Shown here: one piece after another, positions 20,836 through 30,364 of the stretch
How positions within the stretch are numbered: the stretch's first letter is position 1
Layout: each line of letters starts with the position of its first letter
NCBI GenBank assembly: GCA_003427395.1
Contig: BFEA01000133.1
Span: forward strand, 684,453-716,084
Source of the DNA: Chara braunii
Lineage: Eukaryota > Streptophyta > Charophyceae > Charales > Characeae
Direction: 5' to 3'
Length of the DNA stretch: 31,632 bases
The notes under the pieces: generated by a model
What the model was told of the DNA's origin: nothing
Seen by the model: only the letters and a program-made list of their open reading frames with translations
The model's database searches: none
Made by a program: the position numbers and the translations under genes

Positions 20836-21288
20836 TCCGAATTTACTGTGCAACACCTTTTACCATGGGACCGCATCCTACCATGTTTTTCTCACTTTTA
20901 GTCACTTCCCGGCTCTCTCCCGCTTCCGACGCTTCGGCCACGTGCAGCGAAGACTTACTACTCATGCTTGGTGAAGATGGATCTAACCAGATGAGCGACC
21001 AAACTCTCGCGGTTTGGAAGTAACTCCGCCGCTCGTCCAACCTATCCCATCCATATACTTCCTCCTCCGAATTTACTGTGCAACAACTTTTACCATGGGA
21101 CTACATCCTACCATGTTTTTCTCACTTTTAATCACTCCCCGACTCTCTCCCGCTTAGGCCACGTGCAGCGAAGACTTACTACTCATGTTTGGTGAAGATG
21201 GATCTTAACCGGATGAGCGACCAGACTCTTGCCGTTTGGAAGTAACCCCTCCGTTCATACAATCTATCCCGTCCATATACTACCTCCA
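20836..21288 (-). repeat. Two tandem ~230-bp units, candidate LINE 5' monomers
   Basis: Both units begin TCCGAATTTACTGTGCAACA (20836 and 21066) and share ACCATGTTTTTCTCACTTTTA, GCCACGTGCAGCGAAGACTT and CATATACT(T/A)CCTCC, with scattered substitutions and a 12-bp indel. They lie between the 5' ends of two divergent LINEs, closer to LINE A. They contain an E-box-like GCCACGTG word in each unit. Whether they are transcribed or act as promoter is inference. Confidence 0.8.
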
Positions 21289-22522
21289 CGAGTAGTCTAC
21301 TCGGTTGGGGGAACATCGATCACACTCCTCCTACTTGTCCGAGACACCCTCTCTTTCCTTCCCGACCTAAAACGAAACACTTTTAAGTCGATACGCTTAC
21401 CCTGGTTGCTCGGTGACGCATTCCAACCTATCTCCGACGGAGGGATTCTCTCGACGAGCATCGGTGAAAAGGCACCAAGGCAGGCACTACCTCGGGGAAA
21501 CCACCCGTGTTCGACTTCCCCGACGGCAGCCTAAGGAGGAATACCGCTAACTCGCTTCCGGCTATCGCCCCATTCCGCACTGTCGTTACCTACTTCCTAC
21601 CCCTGGGCACCACCTCTTCCGGACGTCACCAAGTTTTTGAGTTACCATCGCTAAGTTACCCTGGTATCCGAAACACCATCCATCATCTCCGAGTTACCAT
21701 CTCCAAGTTACCTTCCTATCCCTACCTTACACTACGGGACTACCGGAGAGACAGCAACCGCGAGCGAGCATAGCCCCTCTCCCGAAGAGGGAGAGCGCGG
21801 CTCGTACTCCATAACCCGTCTCGACGGCGGGGAACACGGCCCGGTAGCGCCCAATGCGCTACCCGCATCTGGCGACGGCCTTCAGCGGAGCGCTAACGCT
21901 ACTCGCCCGCTAACGCCGCTCCGCCGTTTCGACCTCCCTGGAAAACAAAAATCATTTCTGAATCTTTCTTTTTTCTCTGAGTTTACAGCCGCATTTTTTT
22001 TTTTTTTTTTTTTATTCTTTCCGTGAGAGTACCAGATGGTACCCAGGCTCGGCAAACTCGGAGCGCAGTGAAATTTAGGGTCGGCAAAAACAGGCTCGGA
22101 GGTACCCAAAAAAAAAAAAAAAAAAAAAAGGCAGAACCATCAAGGCTTGACCGGACGGGCCCGGACCGACGCACCTCCGCTGGCGCAAAATAGCGCTTGG
22201 ACCAGACGCGGTCGGCCGGCAACGGTAGATGTGAGCCGACGCAGGGAATTACCGACAAGATACTTCCCTGGCGGAGGGTAGAACCGTCATCGCAGGCTTT
22301 GTCATGCGATCATGGCGCTAATGGAGGCCATGGAGGTACTGCTAGCGGTCACTCGGTATCCAGACCCGACATAAGAAGCAGGTGAATCTCGAGTAGGCGC
22401 TTGGTGGGAAGGCGAAGAAAGGCTTCTATTGGGAGCACGAACGAGTGTGTTTTTCCGTAGGTTGAGGTGTATTGAGAAAGCAGTTAGGAGAACGAGGAGG
22501 GAGGAGTAGCATCACGGAGAGC
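21289..22522. other. Spacer between head-to-head LINEs, includes LINE B leader; no gene
   Basis: The left part (to about 21980) is C-rich with short Ser/Pro-rich frames of no known family. An 8-bp-stem hairpin (GGTAGCGC ... GCGCTACC) lies at 21843-21863. T20 at 21994-22013 and A22 at 22108-22129 flank a 94-bp segment. The stretch from 22130 to the ORF1 ATG at 22523 is G-rich and probably the LINE B 5' leader, but its exact start is not marked by a visible target duplication. Confidence 0.5.
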
Positions 22523-24696
22523 ATGGCTGATGTGAAAGTCATTAGGGGTGGGGCACGATCCCCCCCCCCGGCCCCAGACCAACCAATGGATGAGGACCAA
22601 GACAGAGTGAGGGAGCTGGCGAGACTGTGCTATGATGAAGGAATCTTGCCGACCTCGATAGATCCATGGGAGATGACAGTCAATGGGAGAGAAGTCACCT
22701 TCAAAGTCAACAACCGGATTGATAAAACGAAGGTGGACTGGTTGAAGGATCACACAGTCACGGTGATATTTCGGGATGGGGCACATTTTTTACCAAAGAA
22801 GACGAAGGATGATCTCGTGAGGGCGTATGAGGACACACGTACGCAAGAAGGTGACTTTGAGAGCAGTACTTTCAGGCGAGGGAGGATAAAAGTGGAAGGT
22901 CCGAATGTCGTCTCCTATCTGGCGAGAAGTGCGGCAATCAAACAGTGGCTTCTGACGAAGGGAAGGGATGAGATTACGCTGGGTCAAACCAACTATGTAA
23001 TGAAGTTTAAACCTTGGTTGACGAAAGCCCACCTACGGGAGCAAAGGAGAAGGGAAGAGGAGTCAAATTTATGGGTGATTGCGGTGCAAGTGCCGCTCGA
23101 TGCGATGTTTTATCTGGAGGCCCAAATAGCGAAGGCAATAGGGCCAGTAATCAACTCGCACCCTGCCGAGCAGGATCGGCAAAACCCAGCGCTCATAAAT
23201 ATGAAGTTCGATCTGGACCGTCGGCGAGACCAAACATGAAGGACAAAATTTTCGTGGTGACTTACGAAGGGGATACTCTGACAGTTAATCTGGCATCATC
23301 AGACACTCCAAGGTGCCGGAGATGCAGGGCCTTCTTCCACGAGGAGAGCGAATGTAGGAGAAACAGACAGCCACAACAGGGTACTTTGCAAGGAGGGTAT
23401 GGAACAAGATAGGAAACATCAGCTGCACAACCATTGTACTCAGGACCATTGGGTCCAACACCGAGCCAGGTGGAACTCGGACTGGAGCAATCAGGAACTT
23501 AGCAGATGCAGGGTCCTTCAAGTAATTATCATAACGTGGCGTTCTCACCGGATGCGATAAGGCGACAACAATTCTATCAGTCGGGGCAGTCGCTGATGGG
23601 GATGCTTGGGACGTCAACAGGGATGCAGGCTGGGCTCCCGGGAATGCCAAACAACTTATCGGTGTTTGGTCCGTGTCTTGGCCTAGGTGCAATGAACCAC
23701 ATGCCACCGTTCCCACCAGGAGGCTACGTATTCCCACTCTTTTCTCAAGAGGGTTTGGGAGGATGTACACTTGGAGGGTAACTAGGAGGGAGCGTCCAGG
23801 GAGGAGGAGGGATGTACGCAGCAACGGGGGGAGGAGGAGCAGGGTTGCAGCACGCTTCAGAAGGACAGGTGCACGGAACGCAGGACACCAGAGGGGGTTT
23901 CCAGGGTGGAATGTTGAGCCCCAACAGGGAGGCAGTGAGTGACAACAGAGGTACAGGTGGCACGCCAGGAAAACAGAGGAGATTGCGGCAAGAAGATAGC
24001 GCCACCTCTGATCTGCGAGGAGTTAGGGAGGAGAAATCAGGTTCGATGGAATCCGAGGGCTCACAGGGTCGGATCAGGGAGATAATTACTCCGGGGACAA
24101 AGACAACAAGGAAGAGAATTCCGGTGGAAGTTGTGAGAGGCCAACAGGAGGGGATCGAATCGAAGATTCTCCCCCTGTTCTGTACGGGTGTTACAAATGA
24201 AGTCTACTTCATTACTTGGGCTTCACAGGATGGCAGCACGTTTCTTCTGTCGCTCCAGTCACCTGAGCCTCCGATGCCGACTGCGATCACGAACATGGTG
24301 AGGACGGCGGTGGCGGACAAGTTGCTGTTCCGGTTCATAGCGGACCTGCTGATGCAAAAAACTTTAGTGGATAACCCAGAAAATGGCAGGAAGATAGAGT
24401 TCTTCATTCCGCTCCTGGACGTTCGGTTTGTGGAAGGACAAATCGAGAAAATTGAAAGGGAGGGAATGCGACTCTGCCCAGTGACCTGCATTACGGAAAA
24501 GAGGAAGCCGGAGCTGCGCAAAATCAAGATCCCACCACTCAAGTCTGCAGAGCGGCTGATGGATGTTAAAAGGAAACTGCCGAACGACAAGAAGTTGTTA
24601 TCTCCGTTCATGAAGACTCACCTGACAAAGTCATGGCTCGCAGGACCGTCCACATCTCAGAAATCACTCAACTCACAGAAGTCGGGCCCAACGTGA
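22523..24696 (+). pseudogene. LINE B ORF1 remnant: RNA-binding protein with CCHC knuckle
   Basis: I start it at ATG 22523 (M-A-D-V-K-V-I-R-G-G). The N-terminal domain (to about residue 235) contains C-Y-D-E-G, V-T-V-I-F-R-D-G-A-H, L-V-R-A-Y-E-D, P-N-V-V-S-Y and F-K-P-W-L-T-K, all matched in LINE A. A frameshift near 23200-23239 precedes the zinc knuckle C-R-R-C-R-A-F-F-H-E-E-S-E-C (23314-23355). The new frame then runs through a Gly/Met/Pro/Gln-rich hinge with stops at 23410-23412, 23500-23502 and 23779-23781, and into a C-terminal domain of about 150 residues (23.9-24.6 kb) counterpart to that of LINE A. Expected role: LINE RNA-binding protein. Not translatable as one protein here. Confidence 0.85.
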
Positions 24697-24724
24697 GAGA
24701 CTGCGAGGAACAAGAAGGGGTAAC

Positions 24725-27700
24725 CTGAAGGTCGCCACGTGGAACGTCCGCGGCCTGGGCGACAACTCCGGGAAGTTCAAGAAAGATGGGTTGAAGGCAT
24801 GGATTCATGAGAAAGGAACTCAGGTCATTTGCCTTCAGGAGACTAAATTAGGTGAAGAAAAGATTGGGGCATTGAGAACATGGTGGGATGGCCCCCAGCT
24901 GTGGTCCCCGGCTCAGGAGACAAGGGGCGGCGTTGGTATTTTGGTATACAAAAGCTTGGATGCAATGATCATAGACTTCTACGCTGACCTCTGGGGACGT
25001 TGGGCGTGGGTTAAGTTGGGATTGGCGGGAGAAGAGTGGATTATTGAGACTGTTTATGCTCCTACAGATCAGAGAGTTAGGATTACTTTTATTAAGGAAC
25101 TGTCATTTGTGGTACCCGACTGTGATAGAGTGGTTATCACAGGCGACTGGAATCTGTTGTTAAACTGTACTGAGTCAAGGCAAAGTAGTTCAACTGATAG
25201 GGATACATTGTTAAACATGATGATGAAACTTGAGCTAATCGATCCGTATAGGTTGATGCACCCGGACAAGGATGGTTTCACATGGCACTCAACCCAAGAC
25301 CGGTGTCAGTGCAACGTAGACTGGATTACTTTCTTATAGTATATCTGCCTCTCTATGGAATTTGGTTGTAAAAGTGGAAGAGACGGAGTACCCTCTCTCG
25401 GACCACAAGCTTGTCCTCTTAACCTTGACTATGAAACTGGCAAGGAGGGGGAAGGGTCTGTTTCAACTCAACACTCAGAACTTAGATGATCCAGGGTTGA
25501 AGAAATGGATGAAGGAGTTCTGGGTAGATTGGGAAAAGGTCAGGGATTGCTATGGCTCTAGGGAGGAATGGTGGGACGGGGGTACAACCCTACTCTCAAA
25601 CCTCCTTAACGTCTTCTTTCGTATTTTGGCCTACAATAGACTTCAATATGAGTGGGATATCAGGGAGAAAATTAGATTTGCATAAAAGAGGATGTCTGAA
25701 CATCCAATCTCCAACTTGGTGTGGGGAAAGGAACGAGGTGTGTTGATGAAGGAATAGGAGTAAGCTCAGATCAAGAAATCTGAAGTTTGGGCGGATAGAC
25801 TTCGGGTAAAAGGGATAGTGGTGTACGATCGGATGTCTAGAGAGTCCTTTCATAAGCTGACCCCGAGCCGAACATCGGCTTCAATGATTGAGCTTCAACA
25901 TCCATTCGATAAGGAAGCACGGAAGGCGGTTGAGCTGGCGGACCTATGCAATTATGCAGCAATGTACTACAAGGACATATTGACATTCCGACTTCAGGGC
26001 GCGGAGGTGGTAACATATCTGTATGAGGGGAGCACACATTGGACAAATACAGAGGTCAGACTGGCAGCCGAAGGAAGACTAGATTTGGATAGACCAGTAA
26101 CCAATGAGGAAGCCCGCGAAGCCTTGAGGAACATATCGAAGGGAAAGGCGCCAGGAATAGACGGACTGCCAATGGAATGGTACATAGACCAGTGAGACGA
26201 GGTGGGGGAATAATTGGTCGAAATATTTAACAACGTTCTGACGGGAGGGAGACTGTCGAAAGGAATGTGTAGTGGTGTCATCTCTCTACTATTCAAGAAA
26301 GAGGACAGTAAAGAGATTAGGAATTGCAGGCCAGTCTCATTGTTAAATGTCTCTTATAAGATCCTCGCGAAGATCCTGACCCGCAGACTGAGTAAGTACT
26401 TTCCGGATTTAGTAAAAGGTGATCAGGCGGCCTTTATTAGAGGGAGATCTATATTTGACAACATTATCACTGCAATTGAGACATCAGAAGTAGTACACAA
26501 GGCGTACGACCGGGTGAATTGGTCCTACGTACTATCCACACTGCAGTGGATGGGGTTTGGGGTGAACTTCATCAATTGGGTGAAGTCCTTGTACACTTTC
26601 TCTACGGCGGCAGTGATAATTAATGGGCGACTATCGGAGGAGTTCAATCTGACAAGATTCTTACGCCAGGGCTGCCCTCTGGCGCCCCTCTTGTTCGCAG
26701 TTCAATTTGATGTGGTGTTGAACAATATCAGGGAGCACCCGCAAATTAGGGGCATGCCGACGGGGCCAACATCCTACAAGGTGAAGGCTCTAGCGGATGA
26801 CCTCTTTGCAGTCTCGGAAAACTCAGTGGAATCATTGACGGCGCTGAAGGACTGCCTGGACGAGTTTTTATCACTTTCTGAGGCGGCCATCAACTGACAC
26901 AAATCGGTATATTTACTCCCGGAGGTATTCAAGTTGGAGTCAGAGTGGGGAATGAAGCGGGTGGAACAGGATAAGTCAGAAAGGTTCTTGGGGGTGCATA
27001 TTGCGTTGTTGGACTGTTCAGCAGAACAAGATGACATCCTTTTTCAGAAATCTTTTCATCGCTTGGTTACATGCGGAATGGCACCGCACCTCTCAATCTT
27101 TGGTAGAGCACTGGTGTTGAATGGCGCTCTGTTCACTCTGCTGTGGTTTGTGGGCAGTGTAAGGAGGATCGGGGACCAAACTTGCAAACAACTAAGAAGG
27201 AGGGCAGCGAGATTCATCTGGAAACCGCACGCAAAGGAAGATGAGAACTTCTTGACCAAGGTGGCTTGGGAGATGCTATGCCTCCCCAGATCCGATGGGG
27301 AATTAGGGATTCGCAACCCGGTAAGGCAAAACGAAGCAATGTTGGTGAAATGGGTGGTGAAAGCCTGCCTAGAGGAGCCAATTCCTCATTGGGTGTACCT
27401 GGCAGAAAAGATTTTGGCTGACGAGTGGAACCTGTCAAGGTCTGGCGATGTCTGGAATTGTATCTTCTTGTATTGAAAGGAGGAGGATCAGATCACAGCT
27501 TTAGAGAGCTCTGATTCAGGCATGGAGACAGTTGAGACCGGACGTCTGGGTGGAGCCTGTCACGAAAGGTGAGGTCCTCCAGTAGTCTCTCTTTGAGAAC
27601 CCAAGGATTAGAGGGGAGGACGATCAGTGGTTGGGCGCAGAGTCCCAGAGCATGGGTAGGAAGTGGATCGAGAAAGGGATAGTTAGGATCAGAGATATCT

Positions 27701-28881
27701 GAAACGCCTTTTCGGAAGACTGGCAGTCAGAGGAGGAAGTGAAGGCCCGACTAGGACAAATGAGATAGGTGGGAGGAAAGTTAGTGGAGGTAATTAGGGC
27801 AATCCCAGATGAAAGGAAGCAGCTATTAGCCCGAGAAACAGTGGACCCGCCCGGGACATGGTACGTTCAGGATTCTCAGCCTGACAGGAAACTGTGGGAA
27901 CTGGTGGAAATTCAACCGGATGGGAAAAGAACTTTCCAAGGCTGGGAAATGAGGAAGGGAGACCAAATAATTTCAGACAAAGTGGAGGGGTATCCAGTGT
28001 TGGGGATGACTCTGTCACAAGTCCGAGTTATCGTGGAAGGCTCGACCCCGAGGATTTTGTTCGCCGAAGTGAGACCCATCTCAGTAATAAGAACAGATCC
28101 GGGCATGTGGGAATGACGAGCACACTGTAGAGGAGGGGAGAGTATTTGCCTGTTTAATTATACAACTCGATTGGGTTACAAGTTATCTGTACCACTGAAA
28201 CACCCGGAGGTAGTGGCACGGACTAGGTGGATGCGCCTGCTGGAAGTGGAACCAGAACAGATTGGGAACGCATTGATGAAGTGTTGGGAGCAGTTGAAAC
28301 TAGTCCCTTGTCAAAGACAGGCATCTACGGTGTGGTTACTATCAATGGTGGTGACACCATCGGCAGTATGGTTAACAGAACACGGGTTGAAGGTGGATCT
28401 GACGTGCTCCAGATGTCAATGGGCTTTTGAGTCGACAGTCCACCTATGGTGGGACTGTCCAGCATCGGCGAGAATTTGGAGCTGGTGGGAAAAATTCTGG
28501 GAAGAATGTACAAATGGTTCGTTTCTTTGGTCTAAGACTTGGACTTTGTTGGGTGGAATCCAGGAAAGCTTCTTGATATCGAAGGGCTGGGGCTATGTTG
28601 CCCAAGTGGCACGAGCGGTCGGTTGTACGGTGATTTGGCAAGAGAGAAACGATAGAGTATTTAAAGGAGAGGAATGGACAAATAAGCAGATGCAAGCGAC
28701 TTTCGCTCAACTGCTGAGAAGATCTATTCTGGCGGACTGGAGAAGGAAGGTTAGTAAGGGCAGTAACAGGATGGTTGGGCTGAAGTGGTTTCAAGAGACG
28801 TGGGGGATTGATGGAAAGCTAACAAAGATTGCAGAAGGGAGAGTAGCTGTAGGGGACTGGTTCACAAAGGTGATAAGTTAG
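24725..28881 (+). pseudogene. LINE B ORF2 remnant: endonuclease, reverse transcriptase, zf-RVT
   Basis: The frame opens L-K-V-A-T-W-N-V-R-G-L-G at 24725; the first codon is CTG, perhaps a lost ATG. The endonuclease keeps its key motifs: W-N-V-R, Q-E-T-K (Glu 24839), V-Y-A-P-T, G-D-W-N (25142) and, after a frameshift near 25338, S-D-H-K (25398). The RT has G-K-A-P-G-I-D-G-L-P, L-L-N-V-S-Y-K-I-L-A-K, F-I-R-G-R-S, R-Q-G-C-P-L-A-P-L and L-A-D-D (26793-26801). Motif A is shortened to V-V-H-K-A-Y-D-R-V, missing about 15 residues including the first catalytic Asp. In-frame stops lie at 25683-25685, 26193-26195, 26211-26213, 26895-26897 and 27474-27476. After another frame change (27.5-27.8 kb) comes a linker, a stop at 28114-28116, and the finger C-S-R-C-Q-W-A-F ... 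H-L-W-W-D-C (from 28405), ending at TAG 28879. Confidence 0.9.
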
Positions 28882-29323
28882 GTATGAAAGTTGGGGCTAG
28901 ACCTGAGCACTCGGTTGGCGGGCAACGGGACAGTCGCAGGAGACAGGCAGAGGGAAGGTCAGTGGAGGGAGTGTTCGTTAGGGAACCGTCGAATATAGGC
29001 GGTTCAGTAGGTTACGCGAGAGTAGCTCTCGAGTAGCGAATGGTAGAGGTAGTCGGGTCAGGGACATTTGAGTAGCTTTATTTCCTTCTTTGGATTGTTC
29101 GGCTTTTGCAGGCCCTGGTGGCAAGTTTTTTTATGCTCAGAAAAGGAAAGTCAGGACGGAGGTCTTCGGGACCGGATCTGTTCCTAGTTTAAAGTACCTC
29201 TCTGAAGCCAAATCAAAGCTGGCTGATGTTGTCAGTGTGTTTCCCCCGGGTTGAATTGTGAGGATCCCCGGCCTCGTTGGTAACAGTTATAATGAGTTTC
29301 GAGTTGGAAAAAAAAAAAAAAAA
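28882..29323 (+). other. LINE B 3' UTR, terminal stem-loop and poly(A)
   Basis: G-rich non-coding stretch ending in GGCTGAT, the CCGGG/CCCGG stem-loop, GGCCTC, an AT-rich stretch and A16. The ordered landmarks are shared with the ends of LINE A and the third LINE, which fixes the element boundary. Confidence 0.8.
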
Positions 29324-30115
29324 CCTTGTCACTTTTCCAACACTTTTCCTGTGGGGTCCAGGCCTTAGCGCCTGGGTGACGTGGAATGGAAAAGAGATCG
29401 GACGGGTGAAGGTATTGAAATGCACAAAAGACAAGAATCATGGCCATGTATCTGTCCATATTCTAGCGGAAGATTCACTCTCGTTTTGCACATTTCGAGA
29501 GTAGTGCAGCAAGGCCCATACTCACACAAAGACCGTTCTTTGGGCACGCTCACACTAGGTACCAAATTCGCAAAAAAATGGGAAAATGGGAACGGCCGTT
29601 TTGAGGAAATGCGGCCCTGGCCGGTCACACTGTGCTCCCAAAACGCTAACAACAAGGTCGCAACATCGTACTCTGCGAGGTGCTTGGGGAGGGCGCTAGT
29701 CACACGGTGGATACCTCAAATCGGAAATGCAATTATTCTTGAAAAAAAATAAAAAAAAATGCAATTATTTGTTTTTTCCTTCTTTTTCTTTTTGGGTCGT
29801 TACTGCTGGCCGTTCTCACCAACGGGTGGCCATAAGAACCTCTCTGCTGGTGCTGTGTGGAGTGCGGCCCGATGCTGCCCGCTGAAGCGCCCCAGGGTAA
29901 AATCAGGGACCGGCCTTGTATAGCGAGCGACCGGATCAGTGCCGAGCTAAACTGGGCTAACGCTTCAGCTGCATAGGGCGGCCTCCTGGTACGGTGCAAG
30001 GGAAAGTGTGGCGTCTGGTGTTGGAGCATCCGTTACTGTTGTGCACGCCATAGCTTCACAAGGGTGGGAGTGCAAGGGAAATTGTGGCGACATCTTTCTG
30101 AGCATAGGAGAGCAG
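29324..30115. other. No gene seen; spacer between LINE B and the transposase
   Basis: Short frames of no recognisable family. It holds the 13-bp direct repeat at 29725-29769 and probably the 5' flank or leader of the Harbinger element, whose left terminal repeat was not identified. Confidence 0.5.
29725..29769 (+). mobile_element. Minute poly(A) insertion flanked by a 13-bp target duplication
   Basis: AAATGCAATTATT occurs at 29725-29737 and 29757-29769. Between them lies CTTG followed by an A-rich run. A 13-bp duplication directly after an A tail is the signature of target-primed reverse transcription, so this looks like an extreme 5'-truncated retrotransposon insertion, hardly more than its tail. 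Slippage or microhomology repair could also generate it. Confidence 0.6.
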
Positions 30116-30361
30116 TGTGGTGACATCTCTTGGGGCATCNGTGATCAGTCTAGGTGTTGGGACAGGGAGGCGGGGGGCCGTCGAACTACAAGTGTTAAGA
30201 AGCGAGGCAGTCGTCCAAGGGCATCCGCCTACCATACGCAGTGTAGTGACGTCTCTTGGAACTTCCGTGAGTATTGTACGCGTTGTGGCAGGGAGGTTGG
30301 AGGCCGTCGAACTACACGAGAGGCAGTCATCCACGGGCATCCGTCTACAACATTCAGGGAA
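30116..30361 (+). repeat. 126-bp in-frame tandem duplication ahead of the transposase
   Basis: TGTGGTGACATCTCTTGG (30116) and TGTAGTGACGTCTCTTGG (30242) start two units that share AGGGAGG, GGCCGTCGAACTACA and GGGCATCCG. The period is 126 bp, or 42 codons, and the frame stays open through both, reading C-(G/S)-D-(I/V)-S-W and G-G-R-R-T-T in each. One ambiguous base (N) is at 30140. No in-frame ATG precedes it, so it is probably leader rather than protein. Confidence 0.7.
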
Positions 30362-30364
30362 TCC

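Larger units (their letters stand above)
22130..29323 (+). mobile_element. LINE B: full-layout non-LTR retrotransposon (plus strand)
   Basis: The order is leader, ORF1 (22523-24696), ORF2 (24725-28881), a 3' UTR of about 425 bp, a stem-loop (CCGGG 29246-29250 with CCCGG 29267-29271) and A16 (29308-29323). The left limit is placed after the A22 tract by inference. No target duplication matching the 3' flank CCTTGTCAC was found on the left. Domain order and the zf-RVT finger match LINE A throughout; the copy is inactivated by stops, frameshifts and a motif A deletion. Confidence 0.85.

Noticed and set aside
29541-29650. Possible ~110-bp MITE or Harbinger end (TTTGGGCACGCTCACAC ... GTGTGCTCCCAAA-like)
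   Set aside because: Only the outer six bases match when one end is reversed, and no target duplication is visible.
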